Assembly (NCBI GenBank): GCA_030066475.1
Contig: JASJBO010000279.1
Coordinates: forward strand, 1-9,363
DNA from: Myxococcota bacterium
GTDB taxonomy: Bacteria > Myxococcota_A > UBA9160 > PR03
Reading direction: 5' to 3'
DNA length: 9,363 bases
Part shown: positions 1 through 7,800 of the stretch, piece after piece
How positions within the stretch are numbered: position 1 is the stretch's first letter
How the letters are laid out: each line of letters starts with the position of its first letter
Translations under genes and position numbers: made by a program
Notes under the pieces: generated by a model
The model's database searches: none
The model's input: the letters and a program-made list of their open reading frames with translations, nothing else
Told to the model about the DNA's origin: nothing

Positions 1-6
1 CGTCTC

Positions 7-43
7 AGTGACGCCGTCCATGTCAGGACGGTAGCCGGTCACT
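7..43. other. Imperfect inverted repeat (possible hairpin)
   Basis: CCGTCC (14-19) pairs perfectly with GGACGG (26-31) across a 6-nt loop. AGTGAC (7-12) pairs with GTCACT (38-43) outside an asymmetric internal loop. It lies about 25 bp past the stop codon of the minus-strand beta-helix gene, so it could act as a transcription terminator or RNA 3' stem. There is no T-tract, so rho-independent termination is not shown. The rest of bases 1-67 shows nothing recognisable. Confidence 0.25.
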
Positions 44-67
44 CCCGCTGATGCGCCTGCAACGCAA

Positions 68-715
68 TCACCGCTGCCGTCGCCACCTCCGCAGGCCAAG
101 AAGACCACCGATCGCGCCAGCACTCAGCAGGGCGCTTTGGGGCTCCGGGACATACTCGACCGCTCCGATATCGCAGCCAAGCCCGTGCGGACGTTCCACC
201 CCGCGCTGGTCCGCGAGGAGCGGCATGCCCTCGTCGTCCAGGCACTCCTCGACTGGGATGGCATCGATCGCCGGGCTTCCGTCGAGAGGATGGTGGGTCA
301 GCGTGGGTCCGCCGTGGTCCCGTAGCGGGCCGAGGAACGGGTCGGTGTTGGGGAGGTCGCTGGGCTCGGTCAGGTTGCACGTGCCGTCGCTATCGAGGTT
401 GTGGCCGTGCGAGGTGATGGGCCCGGTGACGGCGCAGTCGCCGCCACTCGGGCTGTTGACGATCATCGTGCTAGTGAGTGCCGTGACATTGGAGATGTCA
501 CGAATGCATAGGCCACCGCCGCCGCCTTCGACCGCCGAGTTCCCGGACAGCGTGCTGTTGATCAGCGTCGCGGTGCCCCCATTAGAGAGGCCGCCGCCAA
601 GTCCGAAACAGAACCTGGAAGGATCGCACCCCGTGATCCCATACGCCGTGTTCCCAGACAGCGTACTGTTGGTCAGCGTCGCGGTGCCCCCGTTGTTGAG
701 GCCGCCGCCGAGAAG
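68..715 (-). CDS. Choice-of-anchor Q / beta-helix protein with PEP-CTERM tail, 5' part missing
   Basis: This is the 3' part of a gene for a secreted right-handed beta-helix protein. Reading from 715 down, two near-identical motifs GGGL(N/S)NGGTATL(T/I)NSTLSGN lie 37 residues apart, typical of beta-helix coils. Next comes a choice-of-anchor Q type region: DPFLGPLRDHGGPT, then GSPAIDA, then a DQRGVERP...CDIGAVEY ending. The protein closes with VPEP, a hydrophobic stretch and an Arg-rich end (about nt 71-151), which is a PEP-CTERM signal read by an exosortase, placing the protein at the cell surface. No credible start is present. The frame stays open to a GTG at 919, but those 68 extra codons are Arg-rich, low-complexity out-of-frame sequence. 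The real coding sequence in 709-909 is in another frame, so the gene is 5'-truncated or frameshifted. No enzymatic function is evident; adhesion or surface structure is inferred. Confidence 0.72.
   Translation of the reverse strand, partial: LLGGGLNNGGTATLTNSTLSGNTAYGITGCDPSRFCFGLGGGLSNGGTATLINSTLSGNSAVEGGGGGLCIRDISNVTALTSTMIVNSPSGGDCAVTGPITSHGHNLDSDGTCNLTEPSDLPNTDPFLGPLRDHGGPTLTHHPLDGSPAIDAIPVEECLDDEGMPLLADQRGVERPHGLGCDIGAVEYVPEPQSALLSAGAIGGLLGLRRWRRQR
540..598. repeat. Direct repeat copy 1 (beta-helix coil)
   Basis: This 59-bp stretch matches 651-709 at 52 of 59 positions by hand count. It encodes one coil of the minus-strand beta-helix (GGGL-x-NGGTATL-x-NSTLSGN). The 111-bp offset equals 37 codons, so the repeat is in phase with the protein. 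Confidence 0.75.
651..709. repeat. Direct repeat copy 2 (beta-helix coil)
   Basis: This is the partner of 540-598. Its outer end (about 709) coincides with the point where the minus-strand reading frame breaks and the repeat-module remnant begins. The GGCGGCGGCC tract here is a plausible slippage or recombination point. Confidence 0.75.
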
Positions 716-909
716 ATCAGATCCGTGCCGTTGAGGGCGTGGAGCGCGTCGACGCCGTTGTTGGCGCCGGAGGTGAAGATCGCCCCCTCCGCCGGGAAGG
801 GCGACGCCGTCGAGGTGTTCGGGTTCCACTCGACGATGTCGCCGTCCAGGAAGTTCGCGAGCCCCGGAAGGCTGCTCGTCGCCGCCGCAGAGAGGACGTA
901 CCCTCCAGG
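709..909 (-). pseudogene. Remnant of the DIDA-type repeat module (third copy)
   Basis: Read on the minus strand from 909 to 709, this frame encodes PGGYVLS, then FLDGDIVEWNP, AIFTSGANN, VDALHALNGTDLIFS. It lines up with residues 884-950 of the secreted protein encoded at 1086-4760 (NWILS, ENGDIVEYDP, TIFTG, DIDALHAAPDG, VIFS). Only about one and a half of the module's repeats remain. At about 711 the homology stops and the frame runs to a stop at 673-675, inside sequence that codes for the beta-helix in another frame. No start or ribosome site fits its 5' side. A good AAGGAGG sits upstream but is not followed by a start codon at suitable spacing. The best reading is a decayed or recombined fragment of a paralogous module gene; an assembly join is the alternative. 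Confidence 0.6.
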
Positions 910-973
910 CGGGCCGCACTTCTCGGGGACCCAGGATGCCCCAGCCGGACGGCCTCCTTCACGAGGAAATCGC

Positions 974-1002
974 TTTCGTTTCCAAGCCCTCCGTGTTCTA
1001 AT
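974..1002 (+). promoter_or_regulatory. Candidate promoter for the secreted-protein gene
   Basis: TCTAAT at 997-1002 matches the -10 consensus TATAAT at five of six positions. A poor -35 (TTTCGT, 974-979) lies 17 bp upstream. The stretch is AT-richer than its surroundings and would start transcripts near 1009, about 77 nt ahead of the ATG at 1086. Sigma factor use in this organism is unknown, so this is suggestive only. Confidence 0.25.
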
Positions 1003-1072
1003 TGCGCCGGGGCTGCTGCACTGATTCGGTGCCAGCCGTTTCTGCATTGGCTGGGGATCGTTCCCATCCATC

Positions 1073-1078
1073 GGGGGG
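1073..1078 (+). promoter_or_regulatory. Ribosome binding site for the gene at 1086
   Basis: A run of six G lies 7 nt before the ATG at 1086, followed by a GAG. It is a degenerate Shine-Dalgarno, but the spacing is right and the ATG opens directly into a good signal peptide. Confidence 0.4.
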
Positions 1079-1085
1079 CTGAGCG

Positions 1086-4000
1086 ATGAAGTCGAATCGG
1101 GCACTGGGTTTCGCGCTGGCGGGCCTGGCCGCGAGCGTGCTGCTCGCTCCGCATTGCAGACAGACGCGCGTCATGCCGGAGATCGGCTCCGCACTCCACC
1201 ACGACGTGTCGCCCGCCCTGAGGGACATCGCCGCCGAGGCGCGCGACGCCGTCACCTCGCGCGAGGTGACCACGATCGAGATCCCTCTGCGGATCCCGGC
1301 CCGCGCGCCCCAGGGCGCCACCCAGCGCAGCCCGGAGGCCGCGACGTCCGCCGGCGGCGCCCCGCCGACCACCCTGACCGGGAGCACCACGACGGAAGAG
1401 GACCCGCCCCTGCCGGAACCCTCGACCACGCCGGGCGTGAGCCTCGACTTCGAGGGCCTGGGCAACGCCGACAACGCCGCCGTCGTCGGCTTCCGGCTCA
1501 CCCCGCCCGACACCCAGGGCGACATCGGACCCGACCACTACGTGCAGTGGATCAACATCGTCTTCCAGATCTGGGAGATCAGCCGCGATGCCAACGGCGA
1601 CCCGATCGGGGCGAACCCGGTCTTCCCCCAGGCGCTGCCCGGCAACGCCATCTGGTCGGGCTTCGGCGGCCCTTGCGAGTTCAACAACGACGGCGACCCC
1701 ATCGTCCTCTACGACCACCTGGCCGACCGCTGGCTGTTCAGCCAGTTCTCGGTGGACGAGGGGATCCAGTGCGTCGCGTTGTCCCAGACCCCCGACCCCG
1801 CCGGCCCCTACGATCGCTGGGCCTTTCTGGTCTCTCCCGGGCAGGCCAACGACTATCCGAAGTTCGGCATCATGCCGGACGCCTACTACCTGACCCTGCG
1901 CGACTTCCCGAGCAACGACGGGATCGCCAGCGCCGTCGCTTTCGATCGGGCCGACATGCTGGCCGGGAGCGGTGCGCCGACCTTCGTCAAGTTCAGCCTG
2001 CCCTGCCTCCCCAACGACTGCGTGGACGGCCTCCAGCCGCCGCATCTCGAAGGCCCGCCCCCGGCACCGGATACCCCAGGCATCTTCACCAAGGTCTGGG
2101 ACGACGACTTCAGTGGGCCCCTCACGGGCGTCGATGGCATCCGTCTCTGGGAGTTCCGCCCCGACTTCGCCAACCCGCCGGCCTCCACCTTCATCGAGCT
2201 ACCGATCGTGGCCTCGAGCGCGGACTTCGACAGCGACATGTGCGGATTCTTCAACCGCGACTGCATTCCGCAGGCGTCTTCGGGCCAGCGCCTCGACCCG
2301 ATCGACGAGCTCCAGATGTACCGGGCTCAGTTCCGCCACTTCCCCTCCCACGACTCCCTCCTCGTGAACTCCACCGTCGACTCCACCGGCACCGACATCG
2401 CGGGCATCTACTGGTCCGAGCTGCGCAACTCGGGCGCGGGCTGGATGCAGTTCCAGGACGGCACCTACGCGCCGGCCGACGGGGAGAACCGCTGGATGGG
2501 GTCCATCGCCATGGACGGTGATGGCAACATCGCGCTCGGCTACAGCGTCTCCAGCTTCGTGACCAACCCCTCGATCCGCTACGTGGCCCGCGAGGCCACG
2601 GATCCCCCGGGCACCCTGCCCGGCGGCGAGGTCGAGGTCGTCGCCGGCGGCAGCGCCCAGACCGGGTCCAATCGCTGGGGCGACTACTCGACCATGAGCG
2701 TCGACCCCGTCGCCGACTGCACCTTCTGGTACACCACGGAGTACTACGGCTTCGGCGGATCAATCAACTGGCAGAGCCGCATCGCGGCGTTCAAGATGCC
2801 CAGCTGCGGAGGCGGGGGCGGGGGCGACCTCACCTTCTACTCGAACCGCGACATGTTCGACGACCGCTTCCCCGGCCTTCCCTGCGAGGACTTCGAGGAG
2901 GGCAACGTCGCGCCGGGCGACGTCGTGGGGTGCCCGGCTCCGCTCAACGAGAGCAGCAACGACTCCTGCTTCATGCCGGGCGACATCCAGACCGGGATCG
3001 AGTTCCTCGACGACCCGGGCCCCGACCCCTTCGAGGGCCTGGCCCTCAACTTCGCCAACGGCGCTCCGTCGAAGAACGTCGTCGCGAACACCTTCACCGA
3101 CTCCTACGTCATCAACTTCACGGGTGGCGACACGCAGGCCGCAGGGATGGACCTCGTCTCCTACTTCAGCGCCGACACCTGCCAGATCGACGTCTTCGGA
3201 GCCGGCGGCCCGCTCGGCTCGACCACCGCATCGTGCACGAATGCGGGCAGCTTCTGGGGCGTCTCCTCCGATAGCGACGTGATCACGCGGATCGTCGTCC
3301 GCGCTCCCACCAATCAGGCCGAGGGGGTCGACGACATCTGCTTCGGCGTGGAGGACGACGAGCCCCCGCCGCCCGTGGTGGGCAACGTGACGGTCTCCTT
3401 CAACGTCGAGGCGGGCCTGCAGAACGCGACCTACGGCGGCGAGGTGGTGCGTCCGGTCGACGCCGTCGATCTCGCCACCGGGAACCTGGTCTTCTCCGCC
3501 TTCCCGGACACGATCCTCGAGGACATCGATGCCTTCCACATCCTGTCCGAGACCGAGTCCGTCTTCTCGACGAGCACAGACGTCACCCAGGGCTTCGGCG
3601 GAGTTCCCTACATCCGCAACGGTGACCTCGTGCTGTGGGATGGCGCCTCGGCCACCCTCCTGTTCGAGGAGCTGGTCGGTTTCGGCGGCTCCCAGAACGA
3701 CATCGATGCCTTCTCGATCCTGCCCAATGGGAACTGGATCCTGTCCACCTCGCTGAGCGCGACTCTAGGCGGGCTGTCCTTCGAGAACGGCGACATCGTG
3801 GAGTACGACCCGGTCGCCGACGTCGCGACGCTCTACATGGGTCTCGACGAAGCGACGATCTTCACGGGCGCGCCGCAGTCGAACCCCGACATCGACGCCC
3901 TCCACGCCGCGCCCGATGGATCCGTGATCTTTTCGATCCGCAGCGACGGCATCGGGCGGGTGGGCACCGGTGCCAGCTACGGCTTCGCCGACGTCCCCCG

Positions 4001-4760
4001 CACCGACCTCTTCGCCATCGACCCGGCCACCCTGGCGGGGAGCCTCTTTCTGGAAGGGGACGGCCTCTTCGACGGCGTTTCTCGCAACCTCGACGCCGTC
4101 TCGCTACCGGCCGGGCCAGCGACGACGGTGATCGAGGACTTCGACGACGGAGACCTCTCCGAGTACAGCTTCGTCTTCGGCTCAGCCGGCTTCGCCGTGT
4201 CCCCGCAGGCTGCGCACGACGGACCCTTTGGCCTCCAGGCCAACGGGAGCGGATGGGCTTACCGCAACGACTCCGATGTGCGCGTCGAGCGCGGCAACAT
4301 CGTGTCGACCTGGGTCCAGGCTTCCGGCTCCAGCGACGGCCGCGCCTACTTCGGCTTCGGCGCGACCGCCGCGGGGACGCTCTCGATGGTGATGGCGCCG
4401 AATACGAACTCGCTGCTGATCCAGCGGAATGCGGGCTACGGCTTCCAGGACATCGGAAGCTCTCCGCAGGTCTGGGTCCCGAACAAGTGGTACCGCATGG
4501 AGGTGTTGTGGAACGCGAACGGCACCATCGTCGGGAACCTGTACGACAGCGACGGGACGACGCTCATCAACTCCGTCGTCGCCATGGACAACACGGTCTT
4601 CTCCGGCGGCATCGCCTTCCGGGGCTTCGGCTTCCTGGACCTCAAGTTCTTCGACACCGTGGAGCGGCAGTCTCTCTCGAGTTCCTCGGCCTCGACCGTG
4701 GAGGTTCCGCCGCCGCCGCCACCGTGTGTCGCTTGCGGGGTCAACTTCCCATCGCCGTGA
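1086..4760 (+). CDS. Large secreted multidomain protein with propeller-like and jelly-roll domains
   Basis: A 1224-residue exported protein of unknown biochemical role. The start MKSNRALGFALAGLAAS is a Sec signal peptide; the nearby Cys lacks a proper lipobox. Residues about 118-574 form a single domain with motifs GDIGPDHYVQWINIVFQIW, PCEFNNDGDPIVLYD, DRWLFSQF and DYPKFG. This type occurs in large bacterial exoproteins and looks like a beta-propeller. A six-Gly linker leads to a Cys-containing beta domain (581-756; CEDFEEGNVAPGD, NQAEGVDDICFG). Next come a Pro-rich linker and the DIDA repeat module (768-1006). A jelly-roll or LamG-like domain follows (about 1013-1195; VIEDFDDGDL, KWYRMEVLWNANG), suggesting carbohydrate or surface binding. 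The end is a Ser/Pro-rich tail with CVACG and no sorting signal, so the protein is probably released or held by partners. It lies 76 bp upstream of the protease gene, with which it shares the module and probably an operon. Confidence 0.9.
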   Translation: MKSNRALGFALAGLAASVLLAPHCRQTRVMPEIGSALHHDVSPALRDIAAEARDAVTSREVTTIEIPLRIPARAPQGATQRSPEAATSAGGAPPTTLTGSTTTEEDPPLPEPSTTPGVSLDFEGLGNADNAAVVGFRLTPPDTQGDIGPDHYVQWINIVFQIWEISRDANGDPIGANPVFPQALPGNAIWSGFGGPCEFNNDGDPIVLYDHLADRWLFSQFSVDEGIQCVALSQTPDPAGPYDRWAFLVSPGQANDYPKFGIMPDAYYLTLRDFPSNDGIASAVAFDRADMLAGSGAPTFVKFSLPCLPNDCVDGLQPPHLEGPPPAPDTPGIFTKVWDDDFSGPLTGVDGIRLWEFRPDFANPPASTFIELPIVASSADFDSDMCGFFNRDCIPQASSGQRLDPIDELQMYRAQFRHFPSHDSLLVNSTVDSTGTDIAGIYWSELRNSGAGWMQFQDGTYAPADGENRWMGSIAMDGDGNIALGYSVSSFVTNPSIRYVAREATDPPGTLPGGEVEVVAGGSAQTGSNRWGDYSTMSVDPVADCTFWYTTEYYGFGGSINWQSRIAAFKMPSCGGGGGGDLTFYSNRDMFDDRFPGLPCEDFEEGNVAPGDVVGCPAPLNESSNDSCFMPGDIQTGIEFLDDPGPDPFEGLALNFANGAPSKNVVANTFTDSYVINFTGGDTQAAGMDLVSYFSADTCQIDVFGAGGPLGSTTASCTNAGSFWGVSSDSDVITRIVVRAPTNQAEGVDDICFGVEDDEPPPPVVGNVTVSFNVEAGLQNATYGGEVVRPVDAVDLATGNLVFSAFPDTILEDIDAFHILSETESVFSTSTDVTQGFGGVPYIRNGDLVLWDGASATLLFEELVGFGGSQNDIDAFSILPNGNWILSTSLSATLGGLSFENGDIVEYDPVADVATLYMGLDEATIFTGAPQSNPDIDALHAAPDGSVIFSIRSDGIGRVGTGASYGFADVPRTDLFAIDPATLAGSLFLEGDGLFDGVSRNLDAVSLPAGPATTVIEDFDDGDLSEYSFVFGSAGFAVSPQAAHDGPFGLQANGSGWAYRNDSDVRVERGNIVSTWVQASGSSDGRAYFGFGATAAGTLSMVMAPNTNSLLIQRNAGYGFQDIGSSPQVWVPNKWYRMEVLWNANGTIVGNLYDSDGTTLINSVVAMDNTVFSGGIAFRGFGFLDLKFFDTVERQSLSSSSASTVEVPPPPPPCVACGVNFPSP
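3387..4103 (+). repeat. Shared 239-residue DIDA module, copy 1
   Basis: This segment aligns without gaps to 7111-7827 (constant offset 3724), with about 76% of residues identical by hand count. The module is itself repetitive. (I/L/V)DA(F/L/V) motifs recur at Asp 792, 815, 874, 937 and 1003 of the host protein. The full units are 59-66 residues and carry (L)P(D/N)G-x-hh-FS, then NGD(I/L)V-x-(Y/W)D and an Asp-rich turn. N- and C-terminal half units could close a ring, so a small beta-propeller is likely but unproven. Confidence 0.85.
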
Positions 4761-4822
4761 CCGGCCCCGTGCGGCCAACCCCGACGATGTCATGAAACGA
4801 GTGAGCCACCGGAGATTTCCTC

Positions 4823-4829
4823 GGGGAGG
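4823..4829 (+). promoter_or_regulatory. Strong Shine-Dalgarno for the protease gene (decides start 4837)
   Basis: GGGGAGG, followed by T, lies 7 nt before the ATG at 4837. The in-frame ATG at 4792 has no comparable site, so 4837 is preferred. This site is inside the 76-bp gap after the upstream stop codon. Confidence 0.65.
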
Positions 4830-4836
4830 TCCTGGA

Positions 4837-7800
4837 ATGTTCAGTGCCCGAAGCGTTCGGCACCGCACACACGAGTTCCGCGTCGCAGCCATCGTCCGCG
4901 CTCTGCCGGCAATGATTGCGATTGCCATCAGCGCCCCAGCCGCGGCCCAGATCGTGACCGCGGGCGAGCACTTCCCGATCGACCTGGATACCCCTCACGA
5001 ATACTCGGGGCTGGTCGGTCCGCCGCCGAAGCTCGAGTGGAGCGACGTGATCCACCATCCCGGCGCCACCTACATCTCGATTCACTTCTCAAATTTCAAC
5101 CTGGGCGAGGGCGACCATGTCGTCGTGTCAGACTTGCAGGGCGGACAGCGATACGTGATCGGCTCGGAGGGGAAGCTCGGACATCGCACCTTCTGGGCGC
5201 AGCACATCAAGGGGGATGCTGCCCTGATCCAGTTGTTCGTCACCAGCGACTCAGGCGGATCGGGATTCGTCATCGACGAGTACGTGGCGGGAACCGTCGA
5301 TCTCGGCGCTCCGCCCCGGCGATCCGAGGTGGAGCCCCAGGGGCCACAGCCGGAGGCGATCTGCGGACTCGACGACAAGCGGAACGCGGTCTGCTACCAG
5401 GGCTCGCATCCGACTGAATACGCCAGGGGAAGGGCGGTCGCGCGCCTGTTGATCAACGGAAGCAGCCTGTGCACGGGCTGGCTGGTGTCTTCCGACAACC
5501 TGCTGCTCACCAACGAACACTGCATCACGTCCGATTCGGCGGCGCTGAACACCGACTACGAGTTCGCCGCCGAAGCGTCCAACTGCGGCGACATCAACTG
5601 CCTGCTCTGTCATCCGGGCACGGTGTATTCTGGCGGCACGCTCCTGCAGGACAACGCGAACCTCGACTACGCCCTGATCGAGGTCACCTCCGGGGATCCC
5701 GCATCTGTATTCGGACATCTGGAAATCGACGACCGTGTCGCGGTCGTCGGTGAGGAGATCTACATCCTCCAGCATCCCGGCGGACGCGCAAAGGAGTTCG
5801 CCATCGTGAGTACCCATCCATCGGACGTGGGCGGGATTCCCCGTGTCAACTCCATCACGACTCCGCCCTGCTCCGGGTCCGGGTATTTCGACGTCGGCTA
5901 CTTCGCCGACACCGAGGGCGGGTCATCGGGTTCCCCCGTGATGGCCCGGTCCTCGCACAAGGTGATCGCGCTGCATCATTGCGCGAACTGCCCGAATCGC
6001 GGCGTGCCGATTCACCTCGTGTACGACGAGATCAGGGATTTCCTGCAGGGAAGCGCCGGAAGCGTGGCACTCGACCACGAGGCGTACGGCTGCACCGACA
6101 TTGCGACGGTGACGGTCGTGGACGGCGACCTCGCCGGCACGGTCCTGCTTCTCATCGAAGTCGAGACGACGGGCGGGGATGCGGAGTTCCTGATCCTGGT
6201 GGAAACCGCCCCCGGTTCGGCGGAGTTCGAGGGATCCATTCCGCTGACCACTGGCGTCGTCGTCCCGGGCGACGGCAACCTGCAGGTGAGCGAAGGGCAC
6301 GTGATCTCGGCGATCTACGAGGACGCGGACGACGGCACGGGCAATCCGGCCACGGTCATCGACACAGCGGACGTGGATTGCACCTTCCCGGTGATCTCGA
6401 ACGTCGCGATATCCGAGATCGGCGCCACACGTGCCACCACCACATTCGACACCGATGAAGAGGCGACAGGCACGGCCCTCGTGGGTCTCGTCTGCGGGAT
6501 TTCCGACGGTTCGTTCCAGGAAGCCCCGACGACTTCGCATGCCATCGAGATGACGGGATTGCTGCCGAGCACGACCTACTACGTCAGCGTGGAAGCGGAA
6601 GATGCCGCCCGAAATACCAGCACCGACGACAATGGCGGCGCTTGCTATGCGTTCACGACGCTGGCGCAGACCTCGTACGTCTTCGAGTGGTTCTGCGACG
6701 ACCCCGATGCCTGCACGGATCCGGGCGGCGAGTTCTCCGGCCAGATCGAGTTCGACGAAGACGGCTTCGCGCCCGGCGGCACCTTCACCGATGGGACGGG
6801 GAAGATCCTGTCCTTCAACTTCGTCAGCACCATCCCCGGTGGTGACCCGGGAGCCGGCCCGTGGGACCTGGACGACCTCGTTGCCGCCAACCCGCTCTCC
6901 GACCTCACCTGGACGTTCAGCGCGGACGGCTCGACCCTGGTCAACCTCGGTACGGCTTCAGGAAGTACCCAATGTCAAGGTCAGGCGCCTGGCGACATCT
7001 GCTTTGCGACCAGTGGTGATGCCCTGAACGTCAACGAGGACTCGGTCGAGGACGTGAACAACTTCACGGCGACTGGCCAGTGGGGCCGGATGATCACACA
7101 GCTCGAATCCACCGTCGTCTCGTTCAGCGTGGAGGCGGGGCTCCTGAACGGGACCTACGACGGGAGCCTCGTGCGCCCGGCCGATGCCGTGAATCTCACG
7201 ACGGGGGAACTCGCCTTCTCGGCGTTCCCCGACACGATCCTGGAAGACATCGATGCCTTCCACGTGATGCCCGACGGGTCCGTCGTGTTCTCCACCAGCA
7301 CGGACGTCACGCAGGGCTTCGGCGGGCTCGCCATCATCAGGAACGGCGACCTCGTCCTGTGGGACGGGGTCGAAGCCACGCTCCTGTTCTCCGAGATGGT
7401 CGGTTTCGGCAGCCCCTACAACAACATCGATGCGTTCTCGATGCTGCCGAACGGGAACTGGCTGCTGTCCACGGATCTGAGCGCGACCCTGGGTGGGCTG
7501 TCCTTCCAGAACGGTGACATCGTGGAGTACGACCCGGACGCCGACGTTGCGACACTCCACGAGGGTCTCGACGAGTCGACGATCTTCACCGGCGAGCCCA
7601 ACTCGAACGCCGATATCGACGCGCTGCACGCGAATCCGAATGGGACCGTCATCTTCTCGATTCGCACCGATGGCATTGGACGCGTGGGGAACGGTCCGAC
7701 CTACGGCTTCGCCGACGCGCCGCGGACGGACCTGTTCCAGATCGATCCCGCGAGCCGGGACGGCATGCTGTTCCTGGAGGGAGACGGTCTCTTCGATGGA

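Noticed and set aside
690..725. Programmed ribosomal frameshift joining module remnant to beta-helix
   Set aside because: No slippery heptamer or stimulatory structure is evident and the two halves are unrelated families; mutation or recombination is simpler.
51..734. Plus-strand open frame with repeated DSVLL(I/V)SVAVPPL
   Set aside because: The repeats are the antisense image of the beta-helix coils; the minus strand carries the PEP-CTERM and choice-of-anchor Q motifs.
1143..1157. Possible lipoprotein box LLAPHC in the first secreted protein
   Set aside because: Residues before the Cys (A-P-H) do not fit the L-(A/S/T)-(G/A)-C rule; ordinary signal peptide is more likely.
717..2045. 442-codon minus-strand open frame opposite the first secreted protein
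   Set aside because: Arg/Gly/Val-rich translation without domains; typical antisense openness in high-GC coding DNA, and the plus strand has clear families here.
4726..4740. CVACG near the C-terminus of the first secreted protein as a metal site or sorting Cys
   Set aside because: A single CxxC followed by only six more residues, with no hydrophobic span or Arg cluster, supports neither a zinc site nor a sorting tail.
4429..4836. Upstream extension of the protease reading frame
   Set aside because: Overlaps the end of the first gene in another frame, low-complexity Arg/Ser-rich; the strong ribosome site and signal peptide favour ATG 4837.
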